This document shows, in pieces, positions 26,746 to 35,782 of a DNA stretch of 37,704 nucleotides. The stretch spans positions 1-37,704 of the forward strand of contig JAICJV010000021.1 of the NCBI GenBank assembly GCA_025928265.1, read 5' to 3'. Origin of the DNA: Thermoleophilaceae bacterium (GTDB lineage Bacteria; Actinomycetota; Thermoleophilia; Solirubrobacterales; Thermoleophilaceae). The translations under genes and the position numbers were made by a program. Below the pieces are notes generated by a model, which saw only the letters and a list, made by a program, of their open reading frames with translations, had not been told where the DNA came from and ran no database searches. The first letter of the stretch is position 1, and every line of letters starts with the position of its first letter.

Positions 26746-28995
26746 ATGCGCGTAGTCCTGCTCATCGACTACCTCAGCCCCACCGGCGGAGGCGAGCGTC
26801 TGGCCATGCAGATCGCGCTGCGGCTCGACCCCGAGCGCTTTCAGCGAACGCTCTGCGTGAGCCGCTGGGACGACGCCGGCCTGGCCGCCACCGGCGTTCC
26901 CGAGGCCATCACCCAACTGGAGGAGGCCGGCGTCGAGCTGATGCGGCTCGAACGCGACTCCCCGCTCGACCTCCTGGCCTGGCGGCCGCTCTGGAAGCGC
27001 ATGCGCGCCGGCGAGGTGGACGTCGTACACGCGCACAAGTTCGGCTCGAACGTCTGGGCCGCGGCGCTCGCGCGGACGGCGGGCGTCCCGGTGGTCATCA
27101 CGCACGAGCACAACTGGTCCTACGACGGCCAGTCATATCGCCGCTTTCTCGACCGCGAGCTGATCGCGCGGCGAAGCGACGCCTTCATGGCGGTGTCGAA
27201 CGAGAACCTGCGCCGGATGATCGAGGACGAGGGCATCGACCCCGCGAAGCTGATGTTCGTCGCGAACGGCGTGCCACACCTGAACGGGACGGCCGTCTCC
27301 GGCGAGAGCCTGCGGGCGGAGCTCGGGATCGCGCCGACGGACCCGGTGATAGGCACGGTGGCGGTCCTCCGCAAGGAGAAGGCGGTGCACCTGCTCGTCC
27401 AGGCCGCGGCCGAGCTCGTGCCTGCGTTCCCGGATCTGAAGGTGCTGGTCGCCGGCGGAGGACCCGAGCGCGAAGGGCTCGAGGCGCTCGCCCGCGAGCT
27501 TGGCGTGGCCGACTCGTTCCGCTGGCTCGGCATGCGCAGCGACGTGCCGCGCGTGATCGAGGCGTTCGACGTCGCGGTGCTGTCGTCCATCTGGGAGGGC
27601 AGCCCCCTGTCGGTGATGGAGTTCATGCAGGCGGGCAAGCCGGTGGTGGCCACGCGCGTCGGTGGCGTTCCCGAGCTGATCGACGACGGCGTGACGGGGC
27701 TGCTCGTGGAGCCCGGCGACGCATCCGGGTTCGCGGACGCCATCGCGCGACTCCTGCGCGACCCGGAGCTCAGAGCCGAGGCCGGGCGGCGCGCGCGCGA
27801 GCGCCAGCAGAACGAGTTCGACCTCGACCTCATGGTCGGCCGCCTCGAGACGGTCTACGAACGGCTGTATGAGCAGAAGCGCGATCGCAAGCCACGCGCG
27901 CGACGCCGTGCGCCGGTCACGGCCGCGACGCAGGACCCGTTCGTCCTCGAGGAGCTGGGCGACCCCGCTGCCGCGCGCGCGGACTGGCAGGGGCTGGCGG
28001 AGCGCGCGACCAGCGTGTTCGCGACGTGGGAGTGGGCCGACGCGTGGTGGCGCGTCTTCGGCAGCGGGCGCACGCCGCTCGTGACGCTCGCCCGTCGGCC
28101 CGGCGAGGACGACCCGTTCGCGATCCTCCCGCTCTACCGCTCCTGGGAGCGCCCGGCGCAGATCGTCAGGCTGATCGGGCACGGCCCGGGCGACGAGCTG
28201 GGCCCCGTCTGTGCGCCCGGCGACCGTCCCGCGGCAATGGCGGCCATGGCGCGCGCCCTGGGTTCAGGCAGGCGCTGGGACCTGTTCCTGGCCGAGCGGC
28301 TGCTGGCCGATCGCGACTGGCGCGCATCGCTCGGCGCGCAGCGCATCGAGCGCGAGACCATGCCCGCGCTCCGCTTCGAGGGCGACTTCGAGGCATTCCT
28401 GGCCTCGCGCAGCCGGAACTTCCGCGAGCAGGTCCGGCGACGCGAGCGCAAGCTCGCCAAGGCCCACCGGCTCGGCTTCCGGCTGGCCGACGACCCGGCG
28501 CGCCTGCAGGACGACCTCTCCACGCTGTTTCGCCTGCACGCCGAGCGCTGGGCGGGCGCGGGGCAGCACGCGTTCAGCGGGCCGCGGGAGGAATTCCACC
28601 GCGACTTCGCGCCGCGCGCGCTCGAGCGCGGCTGGCTGCGGCTGTGGTTCCTGGAGGTGGACGACGTCCCCGTCGCCGCCTGGTACGGCTTCCGCTACGC
28701 CGGCTCCGACAGCTTCTACCAGGCGGGGCGCGACCCGGCCTGGGATCGCTGGTCGGTCGGCTTCGTGCTGATGGCGCACACCGTCCGCGACGCGCTCGAC
28801 AGCGGGATTCACGAGTACCGCCTGCTGGTGGGCGACGAGGACTACAAGGGCCGCTTCGCCAACGCGACCGAGCACGTGGACACGCTCGCGCGCACCGCGA
28901 CCCTGCGCGGCCGCGCGCTCCTGCGCGCAGCAGATGCAGCTCGCACGCTTCCCACCGTCGTTCGCCGCCCGGTCGGCCGGCTCGCCCGGAACTAG
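26746..28995 (+). CDS. GT4 glycosyltransferase fused to FemAB/CelD-like acyltransferase
   Basis: The 749-residue product has two halves. Residues 1-375 are a GT4 enzyme: LIDYLSPTGGGERLAMQIAL at the start, the donor-binding VAVLRKEKAVHLLVQAAAEL, and EGSPLSVMEFMQAGKPVVAT with the E-x7-E motif. A basic linker (about 376-395, RKPRARRRA) leads to residues 400-749, a BioF2-like GNAT domain (SRNFREQVRRRERKLAKAHR, then YQAGRDPAWDRWSVGFVLM and YRLLVGDEDYKGRF) of the type seen beside exopolysaccharide genes. It may both add a sugar and acylate it. No stop or frameshift separates the parts. It ends in a CTAG shared with the convergent gene. The upstream sequence is A-rich with no Shine-Dalgarno. Confidence 0.88.
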   Translation: MRVVLLIDYLSPTGGGERLAMQIALRLDPERFQRTLCVSRWDDAGLAATGVPEAITQLEEAGVELMRLERDSPLDLLAWRPLWKRMRAGEVDVVHAHKFGSNVWAAALARTAGVPVVITHEHNWSYDGQSYRRFLDRELIARRSDAFMAVSNENLRRMIEDEGIDPAKLMFVANGVPHLNGTAVSGESLRAELGIAPTDPVIGTVAVLRKEKAVHLLVQAAAELVPAFPDLKVLVAGGGPEREGLEALARELGVADSFRWLGMRSDVPRVIEAFDVAVLSSIWEGSPLSVMEFMQAGKPVVATRVGGVPELIDDGVTGLLVEPGDASGFADAIARLLRDPELRAEAGRRARERQQNEFDLDLMVGRLETVYERLYEQKRDRKPRARRRAPVTAATQDPFVLEELGDPAAARADWQGLAERATSVFATWEWADAWWRVFGSGRTPLVTLARRPGEDDPFAILPLYRSWERPAQIVRLIGHGPGDELGPVCAPGDRPAAMAAMARALGSGRRWDLFLAERLLADRDWRASLGAQRIERETMPALRFEGDFEAFLASRSRNFREQVRRRERKLAKAHRLGFRLADDPARLQDDLSTLFRLHAERWAGAGQHAFSGPREEFHRDFAPRALERGWLRLWFLEVDDVPVAAWYGFRYAGSDSFYQAGRDPAWDRWSVGFVLMAHTVRDALDSGIHEYRLLVGDEDYKGRFANATEHVDTLARTATLRGRALLRAADAARTLPTVVRRPVGRLARN

Positions 28996-30416
28996 ACGAG
29001 CGCGGGCGCCTCGGACCAGCGCCTGGGCGGTGGCAGCGGCTCCGCCTCGGCCTCGGTCTCCTCCCGCCGGGCGATGACCAGCAGCGCCGGGCAGAGACCG
29101 AGCAGCAGCCATAGCTGCTTGCTGTAGTTGGCGGTGAGGAAGAAGTCGGCAGCCAGCAATCCGCAGAGCGAGATGACGAGGCCGCGCGCGAGCAGCTCCA
29201 TGCGGAGATCGCCGCTGCGGTCGAAAGCCCACGCCGCACGGAGCCCCGCCCGTAACGAGAACCCGACGATCAGGAGGAACAGGATCAGGCCCGGGAAGCC
29301 GAGCTCGGCGAGTATCTGGAGGAAGGTGTTATGGGCCACCTTCGGCTGGTCTACGAAGAACTCGCTGCGCGTGATCTCGCCCGGACGCAGCAGGTAGTGC
29401 ACCGACGTGTTCTGGAAGTTCCCGAGGCCGATGCCGGTGACCGGATGTGCGCGCACCATGCGCATCCCGACGGTCCAGATGTCGGTGCGGCCGCTTCCCC
29501 CCTGCACCTCTGTCACGCGAGCGCGCTCCGCCGGCGACGCCACGAATGCGAAGAAGCCCACCGTGCCGAGCGCGATCGCCACGCCGAGGAGCGCGGCCAC
29601 GGCTCGCCACCGGCCGCCCACCAGGACGGCCGCGAGCAGCGCGGTCCCGAGGCCGACGAGCCCGCCGCGGGAGAGGGTGAAGAACAGAGCCAGGACGCAG
29701 ATGAAGGCCGTCCCCGCACTCAGCAGCCGGGCGAACGGTGACTGTTTGAGCACGACCATCAGGACGAGCGACATGACGAACCCGGGAATCAGCGCGGCGG
29801 CAAGCTCGTTCGCGTCGCCGATCGTGCCCGTCGCACGGTCGACCTCGCTGCCCGTGAAGCCACGCGGCGACTGCAACGCGAACACGCCCGCCATCGTCGC
29901 CCCCGCGATGTACGCGCCGACCACGTAGAGCAGCTGGCGCCGGTTGCCGACCGCGGCGTAGACGATCAGGAACAGCACGAGGTTGAGCGCGTAACGCGAC
30001 ACCGTGCCGGGAACGCGCGATGTCTCCTCGGCCCACAGAATGCTCACCATTCCCCACGCGAGGAACAGCGCGATCGAATACGCCGCGAAGGGGTGGTCGG
30101 ACACGAAACCGGCGGTGCGGCGGCGGCCGCGTACGGCGGAGGTCGCGAGCCACGACGCGGCAAGCAGCGCCCCCGCGATCTTCGCGAAGCTGAAGAGCGA
30201 CCCGCCGGGGTTCGGGAGGACGTCGACGAACGCGACGAGCGTGAACATGCACAGCCCGAACGTGAGGTTCACCAGCGTCGCGCCCAGGAACACCACGCCG
30301 ATCGCGCCCGCGACGGCGAACTTCGGGTCGATCCCGGCGAGGATGCCGAACGCGGCGGCGAGCGCGAGCACCGCCGCCTGCGGCGCAGTCTCGGAGAAGC
30401 GGGACGACTCCGCCAC
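28992..30416 (-). CDS. Second O-antigen ligase/polymerase-type membrane protein
   Basis: A 474-residue membrane protein with about 12 hydrophobic segments. The large loop (about 320-365) has RTDIWTVGMRMVRAHPVTGI, GLGNFQNTSVHYLLRP and a HNTFLQILAELGFPGLILF segment, the Wzy/WaaL signature with the expected Arg and His. It is distinct from the 668-residue paralogue at 19316 and lacks the TPR tail. It lies seven bases after the Wzz-kinase gene on the same transcript, which suits a Wzy polymerase working with its chain-length regulator. GTG start. Confidence 0.87.
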   Translation of the reverse strand: MAESSRFSETAPQAAVLALAAAFGILAGIDPKFAVAGAIGVVFLGATLVNLTFGLCMFTLVAFVDVLPNPGGSLFSFAKIAGALLAASWLATSAVRGRRRTAGFVSDHPFAAYSIALFLAWGMVSILWAEETSRVPGTVSRYALNLVLFLIVYAAVGNRRQLLYVVGAYIAGATMAGVFALQSPRGFTGSEVDRATGTIGDANELAAALIPGFVMSLVLMVVLKQSPFARLLSAGTAFICVLALFFTLSRGGLVGLGTALLAAVLVGGRWRAVAALLGVAIALGTVGFFAFVASPAERARVTEVQGGSGRTDIWTVGMRMVRAHPVTGIGLGNFQNTSVHYLLRPGEITRSEFFVDQPKVAHNTFLQILAELGFPGLILFLLIVGFSLRAGLRAAWAFDRSGDLRMELLARGLVISLCGLLAADFFLTANYSKQLWLLLGLCPALLVIARREETEAEAEPLPPPRRWSEAPALV

Positions 30417-30422
30417 CGCGTG

Positions 30423-32048
30423 TTACCGAGCGGCTTCGCGTGCGGCGTGGCGCTGCTCGCGGCGACTCGGTGACGGCGGCTTGGCCGTCGCCGTGTAGTA
30501 GCTGCCGTCACCGCTTGGCAGCGGCGCGCCCACCTCGGCGAAGCCGACCGGGCGAATCGCGTGGCGCGCGAGCAGCTCGGTGAGCTGCGACAGCTTCGTG
30601 AGCTGCGTCTTGCCCATCCGGACCACGATCAGGACCTCGTCGACCTGCTGGGCCAGCGGCAGCGCGTCGATCACCTCGCTGAGCGGCGGGGAGTCGACGA
30701 TCACGTAGTCGGCGAGCCGCTTGGCGTTCTCGACGAGCGACTGCGCCGCGGGCAGGAACAGGCGGTCCGCCACCCACCCGGTCGCGCCGCCCTGGTAGTT
30801 GGCGAGCAGCAGCTGGAGATAGCTCCCGTAGGCCTGCGTCGAGACGAGCGCGTCCTCGATGTCGACGGTCTCGAGCAGCACGTCGCCGGTGCCGTGGTCG
30901 GGCCGGACGCCGAGCGCGGAGCCGACGGCCGGACGGCGCAGGTCCGCCTCGATCAGGATCACGCGGTTGCCCGCCAGCGCGAGCGAGGAGGCGAGGTTGA
31001 TGGCGGTCGTGGTCTTGCCCTCGCTCGGCGAAGCGCTCGTGACGAGGATCGCCTGTGACGCGGCGCCCTGGCGGCGCGAGGCGGCAAGCGTCGCGCGCAA
31101 CGTCCGGTATGCCTCGATGGTGGCGGGCGCGAGCTGCTCGGGCGGCAGGGCGCCGGAGGTGTGGCGCCGGGTGTCGCGCGGGATCCGCGCGAGCACGGGA
31201 AGACCGAACTGCGAGCGCAGCTGCTCCTCGCGGCGCAGGCGGGGATCGAGCACGCGGAGCGCGAACGCGCCGCCGATGCCCAGGATCAGGCCGGCGATCA
31301 CACCCGCGATCAGGCTCAGCTTCTTCTTCGGCGAGACTGGGTCGGTGGGCAGGTCGGCGAGCGCCTCGACGCGCATGGTCGGGTCGTTCGCCCCACGCAG
31401 TGCCTGGAGGCGCGAGAGCTGCGACGCGAGCGAGGTGGGGTCGGACGTCTGCGCGGCGGTCGGGTTGGCCGGCACGCGCGTCTTGAGATCGGCGATCGCC
31501 TTGTCGAGCGCGTCGTGGAACGCGGCGGTGCGCACCTCGACGGCCGCGTCGCCGAACGCGTTCGCGAGCTTCTGCGCGCTCTCCGGGCTCGGCTCCTCGG
31601 CGGTGATCGCCACGATGTTGCTCTGCGCGACCGGCGCCACCTGGATCTGGTCGAGCAGCTCCCTCGGCGTGCGCGAGTCCTTCAGGTCCTGCTTCACGCG
31701 GCGCGCGACGTCGGTGGTCGTGATGAGCCGCGATGCGGTCTCCACGTCACGGGTCGGGTCGCTCGACGCCTGGATCAGCCCGAGCCCGTTCAGCGCGGTG
31801 TCGGCGGACTGGACCGGCGTGACGAGGATGTCGGCCTCAGCCTGGTACTTCTTGGTGGCGGTGACCACGTAGGCGGCCGCCAGCGCGGTGCAAACGATCA
31901 CGCTTGCGATGATCAGCCACTTGCGCTCCCGGAGCGTCTGAACGTAGCGCTGAAGCGGGCTCTCCTCTACGGACGGCCGAAGCCAAGAGGCGCTGTTCCC
32001 TGGCCCGTCTGGGGAAGGCATCGACCTAGTATGACGCGCGTCGTACAC
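30423..32048 (-). CDS. Wzz chain-length regulator fused to BY-kinase (CpsC-CpsD type)
   Basis: The protein sets exopolysaccharide chain length and links it to tyrosine phosphorylation. The 541-residue product starts at GTG 32048 with GGGAGG six bases upstream. Two membrane helices (about 44-63 and 246-266) flank an extracytoplasmic Wzz domain. The cytoplasmic kinase has Walker A (SASPSEGKTTTAINLA), Walker A' (VILIEADLRRP at about 363-373) and Walker B (YVIVDSPPL). Walker A' has Glu where most BY-kinases have the first Asp (I-D-x-D). The C terminus has only one YY pair (GSYYTATAK), not a Tyr cluster, so autophosphorylation may be limited. Its likely phosphatase is the PHP protein at 23580. Confidence 0.9.
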   Translation of the reverse strand: MYDARHTRSMPSPDGPGNSASWLRPSVEESPLQRYVQTLRERKWLIIASVIVCTALAAAYVVTATKKYQAEADILVTPVQSADTALNGLGLIQASSDPTRDVETASRLITTTDVARRVKQDLKDSRTPRELLDQIQVAPVAQSNIVAITAEEPSPESAQKLANAFGDAAVEVRTAAFHDALDKAIADLKTRVPANPTAAQTSDPTSLASQLSRLQALRGANDPTMRVEALADLPTDPVSPKKKLSLIAGVIAGLILGIGGAFALRVLDPRLRREEQLRSQFGLPVLARIPRDTRRHTSGALPPEQLAPATIEAYRTLRATLAASRRQGAASQAILVTSASPSEGKTTTAINLASSLALAGNRVILIEADLRRPAVGSALGVRPDHGTGDVLLETVDIEDALVSTQAYGSYLQLLLANYQGGATGWVADRLFLPAAQSLVENAKRLADYVIVDSPPLSEVIDALPLAQQVDEVLIVVRMGKTQLTKLSQLTELLARHAIRPVGFAEVGAPLPSGDGSYYTATAKPPSPSRREQRHAAREAAR

Positions 32049-32149
32049 AACTAACCTCCCCGCCGCATGGACGTGGATTCGGCCTGGTTCGCGGGTTCTC
32101 CTGCACGAGGCTCAAGGCGCCGGCCGACTTTCCCGATTCAATCGACGCC

Positions 32150-33196
32150 GTGGACTCCCACCTTGAGCAAGCAGGGAACGTGCGCGCGAGCGTTCTCGTG
32201 CCCGTTCTGAACGAAGGCACGCACATCCGCGAGACCGTCGCGGCGATGCGGCAGCAGCATCTCGACGGTGAGATCGAGTTCCTCTTCATGGACGGAGGGT
32301 CCACCGACGAGACGCGCCCGATCCTGGAGGGGCTCGCCGAGCGCGATCCGCGGATCCGCGTACTCGACAACCCCGGCAGGACGACTCCGCACGCACTGAA
32401 CGTCGGCCTGCGGGCCGCACGCGGAAATTACGTGGTGCGGATGGATGCGCACTCCTACTACCCGCCGACCTACGTCGCCGACGGGATCGAGCGCCTCGAG
32501 CAGGGCGGCGTGGTGTGGGTCGCCGGCCCCGCGATCCCGCGCGGCGAGGGGCGCTGGTCGCGCCGGGTGGCGCTCGCGCTGAACGCCGGCCTCGGCGCCG
32601 CGGGCGGTGCGAAGTGGACTGCGAACAACGGCTCGGCGCCCGCGGAGGTGAACCTCGATACCGGAGTGTTCGCGGGGGTCTGGCGCCGCGTGACGCTCGA
32701 GGAGCTCGGTGGCTGGGCCGAGGGATGGCCGATCAACCAGGACTCCGAGATGGCCGCCCGCGTGCTGGAGGGCGGCGGACGGATCGTGATGCTGCCGAGC
32801 ATGGGCGCCGAGTACGTGCCGCGCAACTCACTGCAGGGGCTTGCGCGCCAGTACCTGCGCTACGGCTTCTACCGCGCGAAGACGGCGCGCCACCACGCCA
32901 ACTCGATGCGGCGCGCGCACGTGATGGCGCCCGCGCTCGTGCTCGCGCTGCCGTTCGCGGTCGCGGGACCGCTGCGCCGGCCGGCGCGCGCGCTGCTCGC
33001 CGCCTACTTCGCGGCGCTCGTCCGCGCGGGCGTGAAGGCGGCCGAGCCGGGGCGCCCCGCAGACGCTGCCGCCGTGCCGGTCGTCTCGGCCGTGATGCAC
33101 CTGTCGTGGGGCGCGGGCTTCGTCGCCAGCAGCGTCTATCACGGCCCGCCGGTCGCGGCGATCGTGCGGCTCGCGCGGCCGGGCGGCGGGCGCTGA
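32150..33196 (+). CDS. GT2 family glycosyltransferase, ExoA-like
   Basis: The 348-residue product starts at GTG and has the GT2 nucleotide-sugar motif (ASVLVPVLNEGTHIRETVAA), DGGSTDETRPIL, VVRMDAHSYYPPTYV (DAH in place of DxD) and a later acceptor motif with NQDSEMAARVLEGGG. The C terminus has two hydrophobic segments (about 258-280 and 305-325), so it is membrane-attached, like succinoglycan ExoA. It is divergent from the Wzz-kinase gene across a 101-base gap and is followed four bases later by a GT4 gene. Confidence 0.88.
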   Translation: MDSHLEQAGNVRASVLVPVLNEGTHIRETVAAMRQQHLDGEIEFLFMDGGSTDETRPILEGLAERDPRIRVLDNPGRTTPHALNVGLRAARGNYVVRMDAHSYYPPTYVADGIERLEQGGVVWVAGPAIPRGEGRWSRRVALALNAGLGAAGGAKWTANNGSAPAEVNLDTGVFAGVWRRVTLEELGGWAEGWPINQDSEMAARVLEGGGRIVMLPSMGAEYVPRNSLQGLARQYLRYGFYRAKTARHHANSMRRAHVMAPALVLALPFAVAGPLRRPARALLAAYFAALVRAGVKAAEPGRPADAAAVPVVSAVMHLSWGAGFVASSVYHGPPVAAIVRLARPGGGR

Positions 33197-33200
33197 GCGC

Positions 33201-34331
33201 TTGCGCCTGATCGTCTACACCGACTACGTGTACAGGCGCGACGACGGCGTCGTGTACGCGCAACGGGCATTCGCGCTGTTCCTCGCGCGACTCGCTCGCC
33301 ACGTGGACCACCTCGTGGTCACCGGCCGCCTCGATCCGGAGCCCGGGCGGTCGTACTACGCCCTGCCGCCGGAGGTCGAGTTCGTGCCGCTCCCCCACTA
33401 CGCGTCGCTCGCGCAGCCGCTGCGCGCGCTCCCCGCGATGGTGCGCTCGCTCACCACGTTCTGGCGCGCGCTGCGCGGCGTCGACCGCGCGTGGCTGCTC
33501 GGGCCGTATCCGCTGTCGTTCGCGTTCGTGGCGCTTGCGGCGCTGCGCCGGCGCCGGGTGTTCCTCGGCGTGCGCCAGGACTGGCCGGTGTACGTGGCCA
33601 GCCGCCACCCGCGCAACCGGCCGCTGATCCTCGTCGCGAAGCTCATGGAGGCGGGCTACAGGCTGCTCGCGCGGCGTTACCCGATCGTGGTGGTGGGGCC
33701 GCAGCTTGCGCGCAACTACGAGGGCACTCGCGCCGTGCTGCCGGTGACCGTGTCCATGGTCGACGAGGCGGACATCGCGCCGCCACGTCCCGCTCCGGCG
33801 GCGGGCGCCGACCGCGTGATGCTGAGCGTTGGGCGGCTCGAGACGGAGAAGAACCCGCTGCTGCTGGCCGACGTGCTGGCGGCGCTCGGTGACGGCTGGC
33901 GGCTCGTCGTGGCCGGCGAGGGCCCGCTACGCGGGGAGCTGGAGGGGCGGCTGCGCGAGCTGGGCGTGGCCGACCGGGCCGAGCTGCTCGGCTACGTGCC
34001 GATCGACGCGGGCCTGCACGACCTCTACCGCCGCGCCGACGTGTTCCTTCACGTGTCGTGGACGGAGGGCCTTCCGCAGGTCGTGTTCGAGGCGTTCGCG
34101 GCGCGGCTCCCGCTCGTGGCCACGGCCGTCGGCGGCGTTCCCGACGCCGTGGGCGATGCGGCTCTACTCGTACCCCCCGGCGACGCGAACGCCGCGGTGG
34201 AGGCGCTGCGACGCATCGAGTCCGAGGCGGGGCTCCGCGAGAGCCTCGTCGAGCGCGGCGTGGAGCGCGTGCGCGCGCACACGACCGAGGCCGAGTGCCG
34301 GCGGATCGCGGAGTTCCTGGCCTCTACCTGA
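33201..34331 (+). CDS. GT4 family glycosyltransferase
   Basis: The 376-residue product starts from TTG (MRLIVYTDYVYRRDDGVVYA), four bases after the GT2 stop, so it is probably co-translated. The donor-binding half has VMLSVGRLETEKNPLLLADV, LVVAGEGPLRGELEGRL and HVSWTEGLPQVVFEAFAARL with the E-x7-E motif, then PLVATAVGGVPDAVGDAALL. No membrane segment is clear. It is expected to add a sugar to the lipid-linked repeat unit. Its end overlaps the convergent coiled-coil gene by eight bases. Confidence 0.9.
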   Translation: MRLIVYTDYVYRRDDGVVYAQRAFALFLARLARHVDHLVVTGRLDPEPGRSYYALPPEVEFVPLPHYASLAQPLRALPAMVRSLTTFWRALRGVDRAWLLGPYPLSFAFVALAALRRRRVFLGVRQDWPVYVASRHPRNRPLILVAKLMEAGYRLLARRYPIVVVGPQLARNYEGTRAVLPVTVSMVDEADIAPPRPAPAAGADRVMLSVGRLETEKNPLLLADVLAALGDGWRLVVAGEGPLRGELEGRLRELGVADRAELLGYVPIDAGLHDLYRRADVFLHVSWTEGLPQVVFEAFAARLPLVATAVGGVPDAVGDAALLVPPGDANAAVEALRRIESEAGLRESLVERGVERVRAHTTEAECRRIAEFLAST

Positions 34332-35064
34332 TCCGCGGGACGTCGCTGCCGAACACGTCGTTGAGGATCGACGTGGTGTCCTCGACCGCGAAGTTGTTGC
34401 GCAGGTGCTCCTCGACCTCGCCACGCGGACAGCCGGCCACGGCCATCTGGAGTGCGACGAGGCGGGCGGCGAGTACGTCGTCGTCCTCGGCATCGGTGCG
34501 GGTGCCGTTGCCGGCGGCCTCGGTCGCCGCGGGCTCGGGTTCCGGCTCCGGTGCGGCACGTAGCGGCGGCTCGGTGGGCGCCTCCTCGGCGTCGGCCACC
34601 TCCACGTCCTCGATCACCTCCGCCTCCGGCTCCACGTGCGGCTCCGCGACCGGCTCGACTGGGCGCGCCTCGGACGGCGTGATCCCGCTGCCCTCCTCGG
34701 TCGACAGCTTCGCGGCCGCCTCCACCAGCGCGCCCACCGTGCGGTCGAGCTGCCGCCGCAGGTCGTGCGCGTTGTCCAGATCGGCGAGGAGCTTCTCGGC
34801 GCCCTCGATCAGCGCACTGCTGAGCTCCTGCATCCGCTGGATGCGCCGGCGCAGCAGCTCGTCGGCCTCCTGGCGCGCGGCGTCGAGATAGCGCGAGCGC
34901 TCCTGCTCGGCGATCCGCCTGCGTGCGGCGATCTCCTGCTCGGCCTCGTGCCGGATCACCTCCGCGGCGCTCTCGGCGGCGCTCAGGATCGATCGGACCC
35001 GCTCTCCGACCTCTCCGGAGATGTGGTCCTCTAGCGCGAAGTCGTAGTTCTCGGGTTCAGGCAC
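34324..35064 (-). CDS. Coiled-coil acidic protein, unknown function
   Basis: The 246-residue product has a long coiled coil (about 18-115: VGERVRSILSAAESAAEVIR, RRIAEQERSRYLDAARQEAD, LLRRRIQRMQELSSALIEGA) followed by a Glu/Pro/Ala-rich linker (about 130-190) and a C-terminal helical module (VALQMAVAGCPRGEVEEHLR, then NNFAVEDTTSILNDVFG). The layout recalls DivIVA/SepIVA-like or ATP-synthase-b-like scaffolds, but I do not recognise a family. The C-terminal module could be a small protein-binding domain. No signal peptide or membrane helix. Confidence 0.75.
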   Translation of the reverse strand: MPEPENYDFALEDHISGEVGERVRSILSAAESAAEVIRHEAEQEIAARRRIAEQERSRYLDAARQEADELLRRRIQRMQELSSALIEGAEKLLADLDNAHDLRRQLDRTVGALVEAAAKLSTEEGSGITPSEARPVEPVAEPHVEPEAEVIEDVEVADAEEAPTEPPLRAAPEPEPEPAATEAAGNGTRTDAEDDDVLAARLVALQMAVAGCPRGEVEEHLRNNFAVEDTTSILNDVFGSDVPRIR

Positions 35065-35155
35065 GCGGCGCTCCCCATCCGGCCCAGCAACGGTACCACC
35101 GGCTCAGGCCGGATTTCCAGGCAGTTATCCGGGAGTCATTCGTGCCCGGCGGGGC

Positions 35156-35674
35156 TCAACCCTGCTCGCGACGCGGCACGAGCACCGCGCGCTTGAAGGT
35201 GGCGACGAGCGTGCCGTCCTGCTTGTAGACGTCCGTCCGCACCTTCACGACGCCGCGATCCGGCTTCGAACGCGACGGCGTGACCTCGAGCACCTCGGAC
35301 TCCACGAACAGCGTGTCCCCATGGAAGACCGGCGCGGGGTGGCTCAGGTCCTCGGTGGCGAGGTTGGCGATCGCCTTGCCGGAGACGTCGGAGACCGACA
35401 TGCCGAGCGCGATCGAGTAGACGAGCGGGCCCACGACCACGTTCTGGCCCTGCTGCGACTGCGACGCGTACACGTCGTTCAGATGCAGCGGGTGGTGGTT
35501 CATCGTGAGCAGGCAGAACATGTGGTCGTCCGCCTCGGTGATGGTCTTCGCCGGCCAGTGCTTGTAGACGGCGCCGACCTCGAACTCCTCCAGGTAGCGG
35601 CCGTAGGTGTGGGCGCCGGAGGCCTCGCGGGTGCGCTGGTCGGTGTCGAGCTGGTGGGTGGCGGTGTCTGTCAT
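35156..35674 (-). CDS. MaoC-like hot-dog hydratase/dehydratase
   Basis: The 172-residue product from ATG 35674 (AAGGA four bases upstream) has a MaoC fold: YGRYLEEFEVGAVYKHWPAK, then ITEADDHMFCLLTMNHHPLH, the version of the hydratase motif seen in the group near CoA-ester lyases, and VVVGPLVYSIALGMSVSD. The usual catalytic Asp of GD-x-NP-x-H-x-D is replaced here (TMNHHPLHLN). These enzymes hydrate 2-enoyl- or mesaconyl-type CoA esters. A CoA-ester lyase lies 1 kb away, which supports a role in malyl/methylmalyl-CoA metabolism; this is inference. Confidence 0.82.
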   Translation of the reverse strand: MTDTATHQLDTDQRTREASGAHTYGRYLEEFEVGAVYKHWPAKTITEADDHMFCLLTMNHHPLHLNDVYASQSQQGQNVVVGPLVYSIALGMSVSDVSGKAIANLATEDLSHPAPVFHGDTLFVESEVLEVTPSRSKPDRGVVKVRTDVYKQDGTLVATFKRAVLVPRREQG

Positions 35675-35782
35675 CTGGTCCTTGGGTTCGATCTGGGCGG
35701 CGGAGAATCCTATGCAACGTCGCGGCAACGGAGCGGCAACGCGCCCAACGCAGCCTCATGCGAAACCGACTTTGGAGGAAGC

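Noticed and set aside
32111-32130. TCAAG followed by GCCGAC upstream of the GT2 gene
   Set aside because: The two boxes are only a few bases apart, not 11-12, so not a sigma-28 promoter.
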